Source: Isoetes taiwanensis (taxonomy: Eukaryota; Streptophyta; Lycopodiopsida; Isoetales; Isoetaceae). From it: DNA of 64,000 nt. Made by a program: the position numbers and the translations under genes. The notes under the pieces were generated by a model, which did no database searches, was not told where the DNA came from, and saw only the letters and a program-made list of their open reading frames with translations. This document shows, in pieces, positions 10,860-23,753 of the stretch. The DNA lies in the NCBI GenBank assembly GCA_021234155.1, contig JAJEKV010000012.1, forward strand, positions 7,592,448-7,656,447. Direction: 5' to 3'. Numbering within the stretch: the first letter of the stretch is position 1; each line of letters begins with the position of its first letter.

Positions 10860-13060
10860 GAGGCCCGTTGCCTAGTATTACTTTCATCACACTCGACTAG
10901 GATACAACCTTACGTGTATGGTAGGGCTTAATGATAAAAAGGTAATATTTTTGGGCATGGTACTAAAACGTGATAGTTATAGATGGTTTCTACAATTGCT
11001 TTGACTATATAATGTGACAGACTAAGTTTAGTAATATGGTGTTTGATCTGGTTTATCTTCTTTAACATGGTAATTTAAAGCGCATAATTGGCATAATGTT
11101 TTTACTGATTAATCTCAATAATATGTCTTGGTAAAATATGTTGTGCCCATTGCGGTTAAGTTATTTTTGGTTGCAATCGAAGTATTTATGATTGATAAGT
11201 TTGAACACATTATATGCTTGGTTTTTATAACTGCCTTTCCTTCCAACTTCTTCATCACATAAGACACTCATGGCATTGATCATAAATTATCATAGACACC
11301 TCTAATAACAGAATGCCCAAGAAGGTGAAGATGATTGGCAAGGGCTGTAAATAGGGCTAAGAGAGTTCGGCTCTTGTTTATCACACTTGTTGCCGTAGTG
11401 GTAGGTAATAAAAGTTTCTACATATGATAAAGCATCAAGCAATGACCTTTTTTTATGATCAACCTGTACCTTTTTGCAAGCCTTCAAGTTAAAATAATGG
11501 GTAGACGTCCTAATTATCTTGCTAAAGTCATGGTAAAGCGCACACAGCTGGGATGCAAGCAGATGGCAACATGCTTGGTAAGGAGAAGAAAAACTTGTTT
11601 GACATTTTTCATTTGCCACATGTAATATATAATCACATGGAGCAGCTTCTGACATAAGATATCGCGGCATCATGGAGCATTTCCTGGCATAAGATATCAC
11701 GCCAAGGATCACGACCTCATGGAGCAGCTCCTGGTATAAGATATCGCAGCTTGAAGTGGATTCAAATTGGCTTCCTATAATACTTATATTGTATTAGAGA
11801 TGTATATGATGAATAAATGACTCCAAATCCTTTCAAGGAAAAGGGGGAGGCCAAGGTATATATAGCACGAATTTTCGAAGCCTCTTGAAAAAACCTACCT
11901 TGAAGGAATGGATGGGCAATGTGCAAAGGCAACCTGGGCACATGGAGTGGGAGATGAAATGGTAAATGGTTATGCTAAGGCTAGATTGGCTAGTTTTGTA
12001 AAACTTTTTGATAATTTTATAGGCATAGTGATTGTTGCAAATGGATGAATCGAGATGAGATGAAACGGTTGCCAACCCTCACAACACGTCCATGTACAAA
12101 TGCTTATGTTTTTATCGTTCTATAACCCATTCAATTCAATGCAATTCTAATCGTTCTCTTCACTCTAATCTCTATTGTTTCTTGGCAACATAATGGATGG
12201 GGACAAGACATTTGGTCTGATTTCAGGCCTAGATTATTGACTTTAACTGTTGTAATATGTTGTTGTCCTCAAATAATCTCTTGTCTTGTCGCATGGATCA
12301 AAATCTTGAAATCACGCCATGACAGCATGAATACCATGTCCAAGATGGGAAAACGCTCCCTTGCGGAGATTACTTAGGGTTCCTCGCACAAACAAGCAAG
12401 TTGGTCCCAGAAGCCACGTAATGATCAATGAGGAACATTGTCTGTAACTTAAATTTCGAGGTGGAAGCAGTGCCAACACCTCGGAATTTAGGTCCCGAGG
12501 TGTTTCTTGAAACATGAAATCAGGGGTGACACCAATCCAAGATGTGGGGTAAAAACCAGAGAATTTCCGACTAAAGGAAGAACGCGCAGTACAAATTCTA
12601 ACCGTCGGTGACCAAATTGTTTCCACATTTTTTAAAAGAACAAGGTGCTGCCCTTCAATGCCCAGAGAATTATATTTTCATGGTTTCTATTTTGCTGTTT
12701 TCCTGCTAGGCGTTTTTTTGGATTGTGTGAAGCCATGTAAATGCTATGAATTTAGCGTGTCGTTTTCTTAATACCAGGTCTGTAACAATCTATCTTGTGA
12801 CCTCTGAAGCATGTGTTGTTAGAGGAAGAGGTATTTTTAGCAAAAATAATAGGAAAGGCAAGCTTAAAATCTCAGTACATTGTCACTGCAAATGTATATG
12901 CATGACACAAATCATGTATATAGTGAAGACCAGTGATGCTCACGAGGAAAAGTTCCCATGAAAAAGATTAAAATCTCCAGTATCATATACGAAGATAAGA
13001 CAACCTTCTCAGATCTGGCAACGTAAAATACGTTAAAAAACATTTGTATATTATGCCCAA
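10860..13060. other. Spacer with no recognisable gene
   Basis: AT-rich DNA. The minus-strand open frames at 11302-11712, 11833-12075 and 12312-12626 have no recognisable domain or conserved motif. A locally duplicated phrase around 11640-11750 (CATGGAGCAGCTCCTGG...ATAAGATATCGC, three variants) is a small tandem repeat. Confidence 0.45.
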
Positions 13061-13079
13061 GCAAAGCTGATAAACTCAC

Positions 13080-13305
13080 ATCCCCAATAATAACTCGTCC
13101 ATCATAGCCATCACACATGGCTATCCTTGAAGCATAAGGATGTATGTCTAGCACATACGTCTACAATAAGAAAGGCAGTTAGAAAATTTATACTAGATTA
13201 ATCTCTATATATAGCACATAATATGGTCTTGTTTGTCATGGCCCATCAGGCAATGAAGAAGGCTCCCATCTACAGCATTCCAGACACATATCGTGCAGTC
13301 TGTAT
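13080..13305 (-). pseudogene. WD40 exons of a PHIP/BRWD-like protein (relic)
   Basis: Minus-strand exon 13080-13160 is bounded by TTGTAG acceptor and GTGAGT donor and encodes 27 residues beginning TYVLDIHPYASRIAMC and ending GYDGRVIIGD. Just upstream (about 13230-13305) the minus strand reads DCTICVWNAVDGSLLHC then LMGHD. Together these match two consecutive blades of the WD40 propeller in plant PHIP/BRWD bromodomain proteins, where the sequence is like CVWNA..GSL.H.L.GH..STYVLD.HPF..RIAMSAGYDG. The second blade has Gly where the WD tryptophan should be. I found no other exons of this roughly 1,500-residue family nearby, and the donor of the upstream exon is unclear, so this is probably a captured or decayed piece. 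Confidence 0.6.
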
Positions 13306-13309
13306 ACAT

Positions 13310-14710
13310 ATCATTCAGTCTGGAATGCCATGTTTTTTCTTATGTGGTTGTTTTGGTATGTTGTAGGAGCTCCTCTTTGTTTTTGAGCATATGTAGATGG
13401 CACATGTCTGCCCTGACAGAGTGACTTTCTTAGCACCTTTGAGGTATGCTAAAGTCACTCAATTCTTTTTGAACGAATGTGGATAAAAAATTAGCTATTG
13501 ATTGGAGTCAAGTGTTGCATGAGCGTTACAATCCCTAGACATTGCTGCCATCGGCAGGCATCAAATGCTTATAACGCTACATGCTTGTGGGCTTAAAATA
13601 TTTTGTACCTTTGTATTTATGTATATTAGTGTTAAATTGTGCCACTGTCCCACTGGCTGGTTAATAGATGTCATATTATAGCAAAAAATGACAGACATCA
13701 TGGTCTAAAATGCTACCGCGACTTGTGATGGGCCGTACCTTGACATTTCGTGTCATCATGTTTGTTCCTATCATGATTTAGCTAGATGAAAATCGCGGCA
13801 CCTTTTATGTGTGTCACATATTGCATACATAAACAAGGTCCAAAACATCACCTATAAATTGTAGTTTGCCAATTGGCCTGTAGCTATACCACATCTTCTC
13901 CACATACTATCAGGTTGGACCATTCATGGATTTGCTTTCGATTGCCTACAAATATGTAGCCTTTGTTAGGTTCTAATATGTTATCACGTGTTTTTATCAA
14001 ACAACATGCTCATGTCCATTTCTGTTTTTGAACTGAATCTTAAGTTGCATATGTATTTGAAATACTTTCTGAACACAGTTATATGGAGAGTCAACTAAAT
14101 GCCGACCTTGTAATTTAACACATGGAGACAAGGGCAGCTGATGAAGAGCCAATGACTTTTGCCAAGTCATGTATCATCCCTATGTATGGCGGAAGATGCA
14201 TACTTTATCCCAGATGGTGTACCTCATTCCATATCCTTGCCAGGATATGTAGCGGTAGAAGGACCTGCCATGACTAGCAACCAGTTAGAAATTTCTCAGA
14301 TGGCAAATTTATCTATATGCAACCATCTGTCAGTAACATGTGGAGACACACAAAGCTAGCATGGCTTATCGGCCAGCTTTATGTGGTTAGTTTTCTCAAT
14401 ATATATTCCATGTGTATTGCATAATCTTATATTAAATAAAGACAAATATCAAAGGCATTTGCAAGTTACATTCTGCATCATGTTATGACAAGATGGAAAC
14501 ATCTATAGTATGATTATCACTTGATGCAAATATATTAGTTGATGAAGACAAATAAAAACAGTTATTTTACTGTATTTTAAAGGCACGTAGGAGTAGGAGA
14601 TTTATTACATATTACGCAGCTATACAATGGCTTTATTAAAGACCAAAAAATATGATGCAGCTCATATGCCAAATACCATAAACTTGGTATCCTTGTAATG
14701 CATAACTCCT
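13310..14710. other. Spacer with no recognisable gene
   Basis: No exon-like pattern beyond short chance frames was seen. The open frame 14159-14359 (plus) lacks any motif. Confidence 0.4.
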
Positions 14711-14719
14711 TGGTGTGTG

Positions 14720-16145
14720 GGCAACATTACTGCTCTTCTCCACTGCTGTTGGAATCTATTTCAGTGCTTTCGTCAAGTACATGACCTTGGGTTGGCTCTG
14801 GACTTTCTGGTTGTGACCCATGTTTTGCTGCTGCTTGAAGGACCCTAGCTTTTATAGCGGATGAAGATGGAGATGTTGCTAATTCTAGTTTGCTAGGTTG
14901 CAGCTGACCTGCTATCTAGAGCATCCCTTCACTTGCCATTTTAAACGGCTCTAAAGTAGCTCTGTCAAGCAAATAAAAGAGATAAATGAAGCTCATCATG
15001 AAGTTAAAGAGTTTGGAAATCAGAAACAGAATGGACACTTCTGCATAAAAGCATAAATACACTAGATGGCATTAAATACAAAGGAACTTATTACATATAC
15101 ACGCAAGGAAGAGAGCAAACATTTAGAAATCTAACAAGAGCTATAATAAGTAGCATGGAAAGCTCGTATAATTAAGGGCCATATTGAAATAATTAAATCG
15201 TGAAGACTAAAGCATTACCTAATATCCGACTTGAGGTCTTCTGCGCTTTCATATGTATTTAATCTTCTGTATATTGCCTACAACAATTTCATACATCTCA
15301 CTTCAGTGACAGCGAAAGTAGCTTAATGCAAGCACATGAATCAAAATTTACTATACCTGAAAAATCCCAATTACTCCTATCAGCTGAAGAGTTTTCTCCC
15401 ATTCTACAAGAGTTGTCAGAATATCACTAATTTTTCAAAGACCAATTCAACATCTGCAGGTATTCTTACCTACTAAGGCATAGCTTCCAGCAATGACACC
15501 CTGCCAAATAGAAAATGTATTGGAGTCCTACTCATGTCGAATATAAATGTGGCGCTCTCCATAAGAAATGAGTTTTTCAGCATAATATTCACACTATTGG
15601 CAATAACATCAATTAAAGATGACTAAAATACCTAGATCACTTAAGTTATCAAGCTTGATACCATGGCAGAAAAAATCTTACAATAACCCCTGATTGAACG
15701 TCAGTTGCCACATAGGGTTGAATTCTGTTCGAGACTAAAATAACCATCAAAATCTCTGCATAACATGGCAAAGCCTGTAAAAAGCGCACCTAATAGATCT
15801 CTACAATTAGCAAAAGAAACAGAACAAAGACATAACTTATCATCAGATACAGCAGATCAGTTTGATCTAGATTTCTCACATGACTATAAATTATATTGTT
15901 TCAACTTAGAAAGGAAACTAATGATTAAATCTACCACCAACTTCAGTAATAAGATAACTTCCACAAATTAACCAATGAATTTAACAAAGCGGCCCAACAA
16001 TAGAACCAGCACGGAATACTTATGACTTGACCAGATGTAGGTTTTCCTTTAGCAACTTTCACAATATTTATGTGTGATAGAAACTGGACATACCCTTCCA
16101 ACTTGAGCACCAAGAGCCTTCAACATTTGTGCCCAAGCAGTTTAT
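14720..16145 (-). pseudogene. Orphan multi-exon gene or pseudogene, product unknown
   Basis: Several minus-strand segments have exon character. They include AQMLKALGAQVGR (about 16092-16143); SNRIQPYVATDVQSGVI (15682-15735, after TTTTAG and before GTAAG); GVIAGSYALV (15469-15505, between GGCAG and GTAAG); DILTTLVEWEKTLQLIGVIG (about 15360-15440); and AIYRRLNTYESAEDLKSDIR (15214-15278 region, TTGTAG to GTAATG). A C-terminal tail follows from about 14950 to 14720 (EPFKMASEGML, stop, IAGQLQPSKLELATSPSSSA, then ...DSNSSGEEQ and stop). One in-frame TAG in the last exon and a frame break before DILTT argue for decay. I do not recognise the family. The exon set is hand-parsed and incomplete at the 5' side. 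Confidence 0.4.
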
Positions 16146-16149
16146 GATT

Positions 16150-18180
16150 ATAAGCACCAAGTCCTTTATTTAGATTCTTACATTCTTCACGAACACCACC
16201 AAGAAAAATGATTAAAATAGCTTACCTTCTCTATCACAATACTATGGGATACAAAAACTACAATGGGACAATCTATGCCCGGCTGTAAGCACATGCAGGT
16301 GCCTCCCATAGAATAATTGCCATTTGATTTCTGTCCCAATGTAATAAATAACTACTTATGCTCAGCATTATCAAGTTCTTGTTCCACAGCTATATATCCA
16401 AAATCAGAATGATGCGTATTCAATGAGAGATGCCCACGTATGCCAGGGTTTGGCATTAGATCATCTAAAGTTTATACAAGTAACTTATGCCCAGCATCGC
16501 TGGGCACACATTGCTACTCGGGCTAGTAATGCAGTGAATTGCAATTTTTATGTCATCCACATTCTTTGGGAAAGCGTCCAAGACTTTATACTGTTTCTTT
16601 AAGCCACTAATAACCGGAGGATTTAAAAAAATATATTTTCTATGCACCATGGTTAGCCATCCATGGCTGCGTTGATCATGAAGCGCTTTAAACATGAAGT
16701 AGCACATGTTCGCCACACCCTTGGATAGATATGCCTCCCAAATTCATCGCCTTGATATATACAGCTTTCTCTATAACGGACTGAATCATATCATAAACAT
16801 AAATCTTCCTTGATCCCACTATTTTCACAAGTTTTCTGTATTTAAAAACCTTTGCCCTATTGAAAAACCTTGAAAAACAAGCACAAACTAAGATGATTTT
16901 GAGAGAATAAATCCCTCTAGACATATAGTATTTAACAGATTCGACCACACTCCATATTGGAGGAAAACGTGAATACAAGTTGGATATATGATGATCGTAC
17001 AGCTGAATGCAATCAATTATTTGGATGGCCCTTTAAATTGGCCATTTGGTTTCTGATGGATGTGTAGAAGAACTCATGCCAAATGCGTTTCTCAGCTGCT
17101 CAAGCACAGAGAAGAAATCCTTACCCAGAATTGTTCACGTCAAAAAGAAGGCCATTAAGTATTGGATATATACACATAATAATATACAGATTTGACCAAC
17201 TTCTATATGCCGAAGGGCGATAATTTCTCCATTCTATAGAAAAGGAGAGATTGAGCTTCTTGCCACGATGTATAATTAGCTTCTGAACTGAGATAACAGA
17301 AAAACGGCAAATATGAACGTCCAGTCTTTGATATTCCCAGATAATCCAATTGACTATTAGGCCTTCCATGGGACGAAAATAATGGAGGATTGAACAACAA
17401 TATATTGCTCTTTCTCCAGTAGGAGTAGAGGCCTGAGGTGTTGTACATATTTTGGAAATTGTCTCAATTTCTCTGATGAAAATCACTTTCTTGAGCTTCT
17501 ATAGTTGATTACAAATTTCGTTGAAGCTAAAACGTTTTTGCTCCTCTAGTTGTAAGCAACCATAAATAAGCATATACAGATTTTCAGGGTTGTCTTCAGG
17601 TAAAAGAGGCATTTGGCCAGTTCCTGCATAACTCTGTCAGGTGACCTTCTTGTAAGGATTTATATGCAGACAATACTAAAGCTAGATGCATCCACCTCGT
17701 GAGTATCTACCTCTATCTGCAACCTGGGGTCATGTACAACATCCTACCTCTATAGTCTGTGGGTATTTTTCAGTTTTTAAGTTTACAAGTGCCAAATTAG
17801 CAAGTTCGACAGTCAAATTGCCATCCTTCCTATGCTTCACCAATAAATTAGAAGGATATGAATTCTATGGATCCATATTAAGTTTGTGTTCCTATGAATC
17901 ACAACCTGGCTATGTAAACTCCTCATTTGTGGAGCATAATGTCAATTGACTTTTCCAGGGAAAATTGACTAGCTAAATTAAATTTTTTCTTATTGTCTCT
18001 AAGGCTTTTCAAATCCATATGCATAAGCTCTATGACAAGGCTATTCTGTTTTTTAGTTCTGAGTGACTTAATATCCGTACTACATGGGCGAAATATGCTT
18101 TGTATTCAACTTTAAAATTGTTGTCAACGGAAAACTCTTTGATTGTCAACGAAACTCTTTGATAGCTTGGCATTCCCCCA
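16150..18180. other. Spacer with no recognisable gene
   Basis: Overlapping short frames on the minus strand (16465-16978, 17121-17486) show no domain. A phrase TTATGCCCAGCATCGCTGGGC at 16483-16503 recurs in diverged form at about 26355 and 56515, so part of this is dispersed repeat. Confidence 0.4.
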
Positions 18181-18182
18181 CA

Positions 18183-18380
18183 CTAAAGCCTGTTCCTGAC
18201 AGTTCCAAAACTTCCTCTTCCCAAACATTTCTTTACTTTAAAATCCCTTTCCTTAACCAGAAGCCATTGCACACGCTTGCCACCCTCTAAATTTCTTTCC
18301 TTCTTGCACTTTTCCAAAATGCCATATGCATGATCCCTGGTTATAATAGGTCCTTGCTTCGCCATAAATTCAGCATTGTA
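18183..18380 (-). pseudogene. PPR protein fragment
   Basis: The minus strand reads ...DHAYGILEKCKKERNLEGG, KRVQWLLVKERDFKVKKC, LGRGSFG. This matches the first repeats of plant PLS-type pentatricopeptide proteins (YxxLLEKCxKxRNLxxGKRVHxLLVKxxxxxxxxLGNxLV). These act in organelle RNA editing and processing. No further repeats follow, and the frame ends at 18183, so it is a short relic. The upstream ORF part (18380-18506) is not PPR-like. Confidence 0.5.
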
Positions 18381-18639
18381 AAGTAAGTCAGGAAGAGGAG
18401 AAGCCTCCTTAGACAAAGTTTGAGAAATCCTGGACAGAAAGACCATAACAGCAAGGCAGTATTTCTTACCCAAAAAAATGAAAAGGGGAGATACAACCCA
18501 TGCCAATTTGGATGTGGATTGATCTGTTGAGCGTTAATTTTTAGAAATGAAAGGCAAGCTGTTTACCTTAAGAAATTGTCGTGCTATGAAGGCTTGTTCT
18601 TCTTCTCGCTATAGGTTCTGACCAGTATCCATTTTCATA

Positions 18640-18900
18640 TTTGTCTAATGCCGCGAACTATTTTGCCCCATCCATTCAATGCAACAGGTAAATCCCGTGG
18701 CTGCTTGTGTGTTGGTTGGACGACGACCAGACCTGCATTGCCGGTTAGATGGTTTGCACAGCCACCGCCCAACAACGGGGGCGACTGCCAGTTTACAGCC
18801 GATGGGGAGTTTGGAGCAGTTTTTAGCATATTCTAGGTATATACTAGCATATATATACCCATAACATGCCCCCCTATGGGCAACCCAAAAAAGTGACACA
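18640..18900. repeat. GC-richer dispersed repeat, copy 1
   Basis: A GC-rich island in AT-rich DNA, ending with GCATATTC...CTATGGGCAACCCAAAAAA at 18826-18890. Its reverse complement resembles 35258-35345, where GGGTTGCCCCTAGGGGGCAA is followed by GGCATATTC and GTATATACC. No coding content was recognised. Confidence 0.4.
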
Positions 18901-19180
18901 TGGCATGGCCTGGTTGTTGGACAGGCTGAATCGATGTTACACATAGAAGAATAGATTCGAGTTTCTATTCTTTCTGAAACTTTTAGAAACCAACATGATC
19001 GATACCTCAGATACTTCGAATAGATACGTTAAAAAAAGGAGTAAAAGAAATGGATGGTTAGTTCAACAAAAAGACAAACTCTAAACACAGCAGTCATTCC
19101 TTTATTTCATCCCCAAATACATGAAGAGGAGTGGCCTAAGTTGCATGAATCAAGGCAAGAATAGTCGCACGAATCAAAAT

Positions 19181-19266
19181 TAGTGGGATTGAGGATTTCT
19201 ACAACTGCTTTTGGCGCCAAAACTAGTGGGATTGAGAATTTCTACAACTGCTTTTGGCGCCAGATG
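19181..19266. repeat. 43-bp tandem duplication
   Basis: TAGTGGGATTGAGGATTTCT... followed by CAACTGCTTTTGGCGCC occurs twice in a row with period 43 and about two mismatches. Confidence 0.85.
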
Positions 19267-21898
19267 GAAGCCTTCTTATACACGCGTTTTGTGTGGCATC
19301 TTCATCTCTTGCTTTTCCGTCTCCAAGTTTCCTTCTTTCAGATATCATCGTGCCAAGAAATTGTAAACTTACGTTTCTTAAACAATGTTGTTTCTTTAAA
19401 GAATAAGAAATTGATAGAATCTAGTTTTTTAGAGTACAGTTTCTAATCACGTTTCTTAAAAGTGTGCATTGCAACCATGCTGTTACGTTTTTACCTGAGA
19501 GTGTCATTAAAATCAGCTTAGGCTTTGGCTAGGTGGTATGGTAGTTTTTACCACGTCAATAAAACCGGCTCTTATCAAAAACCCAATTTTACTCTTAACT
19601 GCATTAAAACGGTTGCAGCCTCCACGAACCAAGAGATCATGCAAACTTACATGGATACTAACAGATCTCTAGAACTGACATTAAAAGATGTTTTACATCA
19701 AACTATATTTCTGTGTGATTTGATGTAAGAATGTTGTTGCTATCATCTGTAGATCTCAAAAAGTTGCACTGCTTATCTGCACTTACTAGTCTGATGAGAA
19801 CTACAATTTCACTTCCAAACTTTAATTGCAAAAAGAAATGCAATATGTTATTTGAACCCAGCTGTTATCTTTAATGGGTACATTGTTATGACATATAATG
19901 ATTGTTAGAAATCATTGCTGGAAGAAGGAAACAATGATATTCTTCAAATGATCATTTGTGGTGATTAATCCAAGTCTCTTATGCTCTGGCATCGTATATT
20001 ACAAGGCATGACAGACCTCTTGAATTGAACAGACAAGGGAATGCTGCCCAAAGTCATGACTTCCTTTTTTGTGGGCCATGCCTCACAAACGAAACGTACT
20101 GCTTATTATGACAAATCCAAAAAGTATTATTGAAATTCTTGCATGCTGTCAATGCTAAATGGAATTCTGAGCTTTAAGAAGGCTCCCAAGGTTCATACCG
20201 AGCCCAATCACGCCTGTTTGGATTTAAAGCATGACCTTTGGCATGGTAAATATACTGCTCGCCTTCTCCAGAATAATTTGGCCGATGTTCGAGTCCGTAT
20301 CTGCCCGGCTTCAAGCCTTGAAGCTGTCACAATAGCAGCAAAATATAAGCCTTACGGGTTACATGTCATATAGTAGAAAGCCACAGTTTCAACTTTCTCT
20401 CTCTCCTATATATTCTAATCATATCATTTCTTCCTTACGCATGGCACCTTGAACCGGACAGTCCAATAGGATAAAAGCTTACATAGTCCAAACTAGGTTG
20501 AAAAAAAAAAATTGTACGAAAAATGTTTTGCACAAGCAGGGTAGTGCTTGGACTGGCAGGTATCATAGGACAAGACACAGAAGTTTGAGCCAACCAAGCT
20601 AGCATTTTCAATAACAAAGACAGATATTTTAGAACACCCTAATCATAAGCCATTTCGGAAACAAACAAACTATTCCAAGTTCATGAGAGTGACGACCAAC
20701 CTCCTCAGCCTTATGATCTGTGATGTAGTGCAACCAGCCATGCCATTCCGGTGGCACAGTTGAAGCATTGTATGATTTTTTATCTGCGTACTCTACCCAT
20801 CTGTGTCTTCCTGCCAGAAAGAATTTTGTTAGGAGAAAAGCAATACCATCCATTCAATTTAACACATTTTTATTTGGTCATAAATGAAGCCATCTAAAGA
20901 CATCAAACGTAAGTTGATTACCAAATTGTTCACTTTTCTCATAGTATTTGTTGCCAAATTGGTCTACTCCAACCAGCTTTGCTCCCTCATCTGTCCATAT
21001 TTTGGTTTGCCTGTTCAAAGCCATTTGAGATTCCATTATTTACAAAGCTTTAAACCGGATGACAGTAGAGAGGTTCACTACTAATGTTCTCTAGTTCAGC
21101 AGCTACAAGTCAGGAAATAAAATGAAAGAAAAAAAACCTAAATATTTCTGCAGCAATATTTCAGTTACCTATTATTTGTGTTGATAGTACTGAATAGAGA
21201 TAATTGACGTGGGAATCTAAAATGATTAATCTAAGTGTGGACAAGTATCTTAAAAGAAACAAACATTTACCTTCTCAGCAGGCCAATGCCGGATTAAACA
21301 GAAAGGCAACAAGTCTATGAGTACATTAACTTTAGGGCAAAACATGCATAAAGATAGAATTCTTATTTTTTACATTACAATCGAAATACTTGAAGTGGTG
21401 TACTGGGGTAAAGGCATAGGATACGTACAGCAAATTCCCATCAATAAGACTCGTCCTGCACAAATCAAACACCGTTCGAGTCAATGATCTCCTTAACGAC
21501 TGAAGAAAAAATTAGGGTAGAATACGCTATCCACTGTCAAATATAAACGAGAAGGATGCGAATGGGAAAACTTACAGGAATCCTGCATCTTTGGCATCCT
21601 GCCACGCCTTCTTCAAGCCCTTCTCTTTGACTGCACCAACGGCTTTCCGGAGGAACGACAGCACCATTGCCCACCTTTCCGACCAGAGCTCCGCGCTTTC
21701 CACACCATGCTTCTTAATACTAGTTCTCCCCTGGTAATTTTTGCCGACAAGACATTATGCCGTGGAATGTCCTCTAAGTCATATTCCACCCGGGAAAGAG
21801 CTAGGCCTGGTCACTGCGTAAATTTGTGAAATCTAAGTTTTATTAACCCAAGACAACAACCTGCAACAGGTTTCCAAATTGTGAAAAGGGCATCAGTG

Positions 21899-22012
21899 TT
21901 ACATAAGATTGTGAATGGTTATGGAGGTGTATTGATAGATGTTATCGTATGATGCTTACATAAGATTGTGAATGGTTATGGAGGTGTATTGATAGATGTT
22001 ATCGTATGATGC
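21899..22012. repeat. 57-bp perfect tandem duplication
   Basis: The block TTACATAAGATTGTGAATGG...ATCGTATGATGC is present twice with period 57 and no difference that I can see. This suggests a recent slippage or repair event. Confidence 0.9.
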
Positions 22013-23479
22013 TGATGGTGGATGGGTTGGTTTGACCCAAAGATATGCGTTTATGAAAGCTGATCTTTTAGCTGTTAGAAAAACATCACATGGAGATGCT
22101 ATACAAAGATAGTGTGGCATATTGCTATTTAAAGATTTTCATTTTGGTGACGTGGTATATTCCATTTTAGGTATTTTGATTTATATTAAGTGTAACAGCG
22201 GCGGGATGATGGCGACAGGGTTCTGTGTTGATTGTGATGTTGGGTCTTTGCAAGCTGATCCATTGGCCTTTTTTTGCAGAGATGAAGCCAATCAAGGGAG
22301 CGTTAGTGATGTTTAACCCAAATAGTTCTTGCTCTGTTTGTGTTTCTCTCTACGAAATTCCATCGTTTTGAGCAATCTTCCTGGTTTTCCTTTTCTTTCT
22401 AATTTGATTTTTTAAAATTGGAAGCTCAATGGTTGATTCGCTTGGATTCTATCTTTGTCTCGATCTTTTCATGGCTTGAAGATGGATTTTGGGCGAACAA
22501 AATTTTGCAGACCATGTTGAGCCTAAGTTTTTGTTTTTTATTTTTTCGCATGTTTGCACAAACACAAGTTGACACTTTGAAGCAATGTGAGGCCATCCAC
22601 ATTGCAGACAGCTAGGATTTTTGTCTAGGTATAGAGCCTTATAATCATCGGATTTGATCTACGATCAGGAAAATTCCTAAAAATTTCAGGTATTCATGGG
22701 TGCTTGGGAAGTTATGCCTGCGTTGGGGTTCTGGATTTGTCGCTTACGTTGATGTCAAGCGAGCAAATGGATGGTTTTGGGAAGCTTCTGGCATCAAAAC
22801 CAAAAGAAAGTAATGCACATTTGGTTTTGGAAAGATCGGAAAGAGACAGATAGTAGAAGAACATCTCTGTTTAGGGCGAGTTTTATCGCAACTGATTAGA
22901 CAGATTGTATTTTTTTATTCAGTTTAGGCAAAAATTTTACCATAGTGAGTATGAAGAAAGGCGTGTAATGGGTATTCCATAATCGTCTATGAGGAAATCG
23001 GCAGGTGGGAAATTGGATGGATGGTGGCTTGGCAGACACTGGCATAAAAAATTGATGTTTTTGGTTGGCACGAACCATGTGAAATAAGAGATGAGAGTCA
23101 GGTATAGGCATGCATGGAGGAAAACTCCAGGAGTAACAAACTTGGACGAGTTTGCGGATGATTTTACATGGGATAAACATCGGATGTTATGCTAAAGAAG
23201 AAGAGGGTTTGCATGATAAGTTTGTTGTGGAGTGATGGTGTTGAAAAATGAAGATTATGCGGACTATAGTGGCTTGTGGATCCTAGATAACTAATGTGGA
23301 AACGGGTTTAGAAATTGGGAAATTCGCAAACACTTCCAGAATTGTTTTTTGAATATGGAAGCCGCAACAAGGCAGAAGGAGCTAGTAGTCTTCATGCTTT
23401 GAAAAGCCAGTACGCACTGATAGCAGATCTTGGCCACAATGGGCCTCTTGAGAGAGACGTTGAACAGGTGCATTAGAGT

Positions 23480-23640
23480 TGATGCTCTTGTCCAAGTGAA
23501 TGCAAAGATTTGTTGCTCTTGTCCAAGAGAATGGAAAGAGTTGGTGCTCTTGTCCAAGAAAATGGAAAGAGATGTTGCTCTTGTCCAAGTGAATGGAATG
23601 GGTTGTTGCTCATGTCCAAGTAAATCGGATGGGTTGTTGC
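23480..23640. repeat. 30-bp minisatellite
   Basis: TGCTCTTGTCCAAGTGAATG-type units recur every 30 bp, with starts near 23481, 23511, 23541, 23571, 23601 and 23631. The period is a multiple of three, so both strands stay open across it (23430-23711 plus, 23291-23644 minus). These ORFs are therefore explained by the repeat. It lies just upstream of a polypurine tract and LTR-like arm, so it may be retroelement internal sequence. Confidence 0.85.
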
Positions 23641-23753
23641 TCATACTTAAACAAGAAAAGGAGTTTTGGTACTCACCTATACAATTGACTTGGTGCTCAA
23701 CTTATAGTTGACGGGTACAACTGAGGTCAGTTGCTTTCCAGAAAGGGAGGAAT

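Larger units (their letters stand above)
18930..22890. other. Spacer with small tandem duplications
   Basis: No recognised gene. There are two exact-looking local duplications: a 43-bp unit at 19181-19266 and a 57-bp unit at 21899-22012. An open frame at 20143-20373 (plus, 76 codons) is not recognisable. Other frames look random. Confidence 0.4.

Noticed and set aside
18648-18944. Overlapping ORFs on both strands in a GC-rich patch
   Set aside because: Open on both strands because of composition; the patch behaves as a dispersed repeat.
20143-20373. 76-codon ORF starting MLSMLNGILSFKKAPKV
   Set aside because: No recognisable domain and isolated in spacer DNA.
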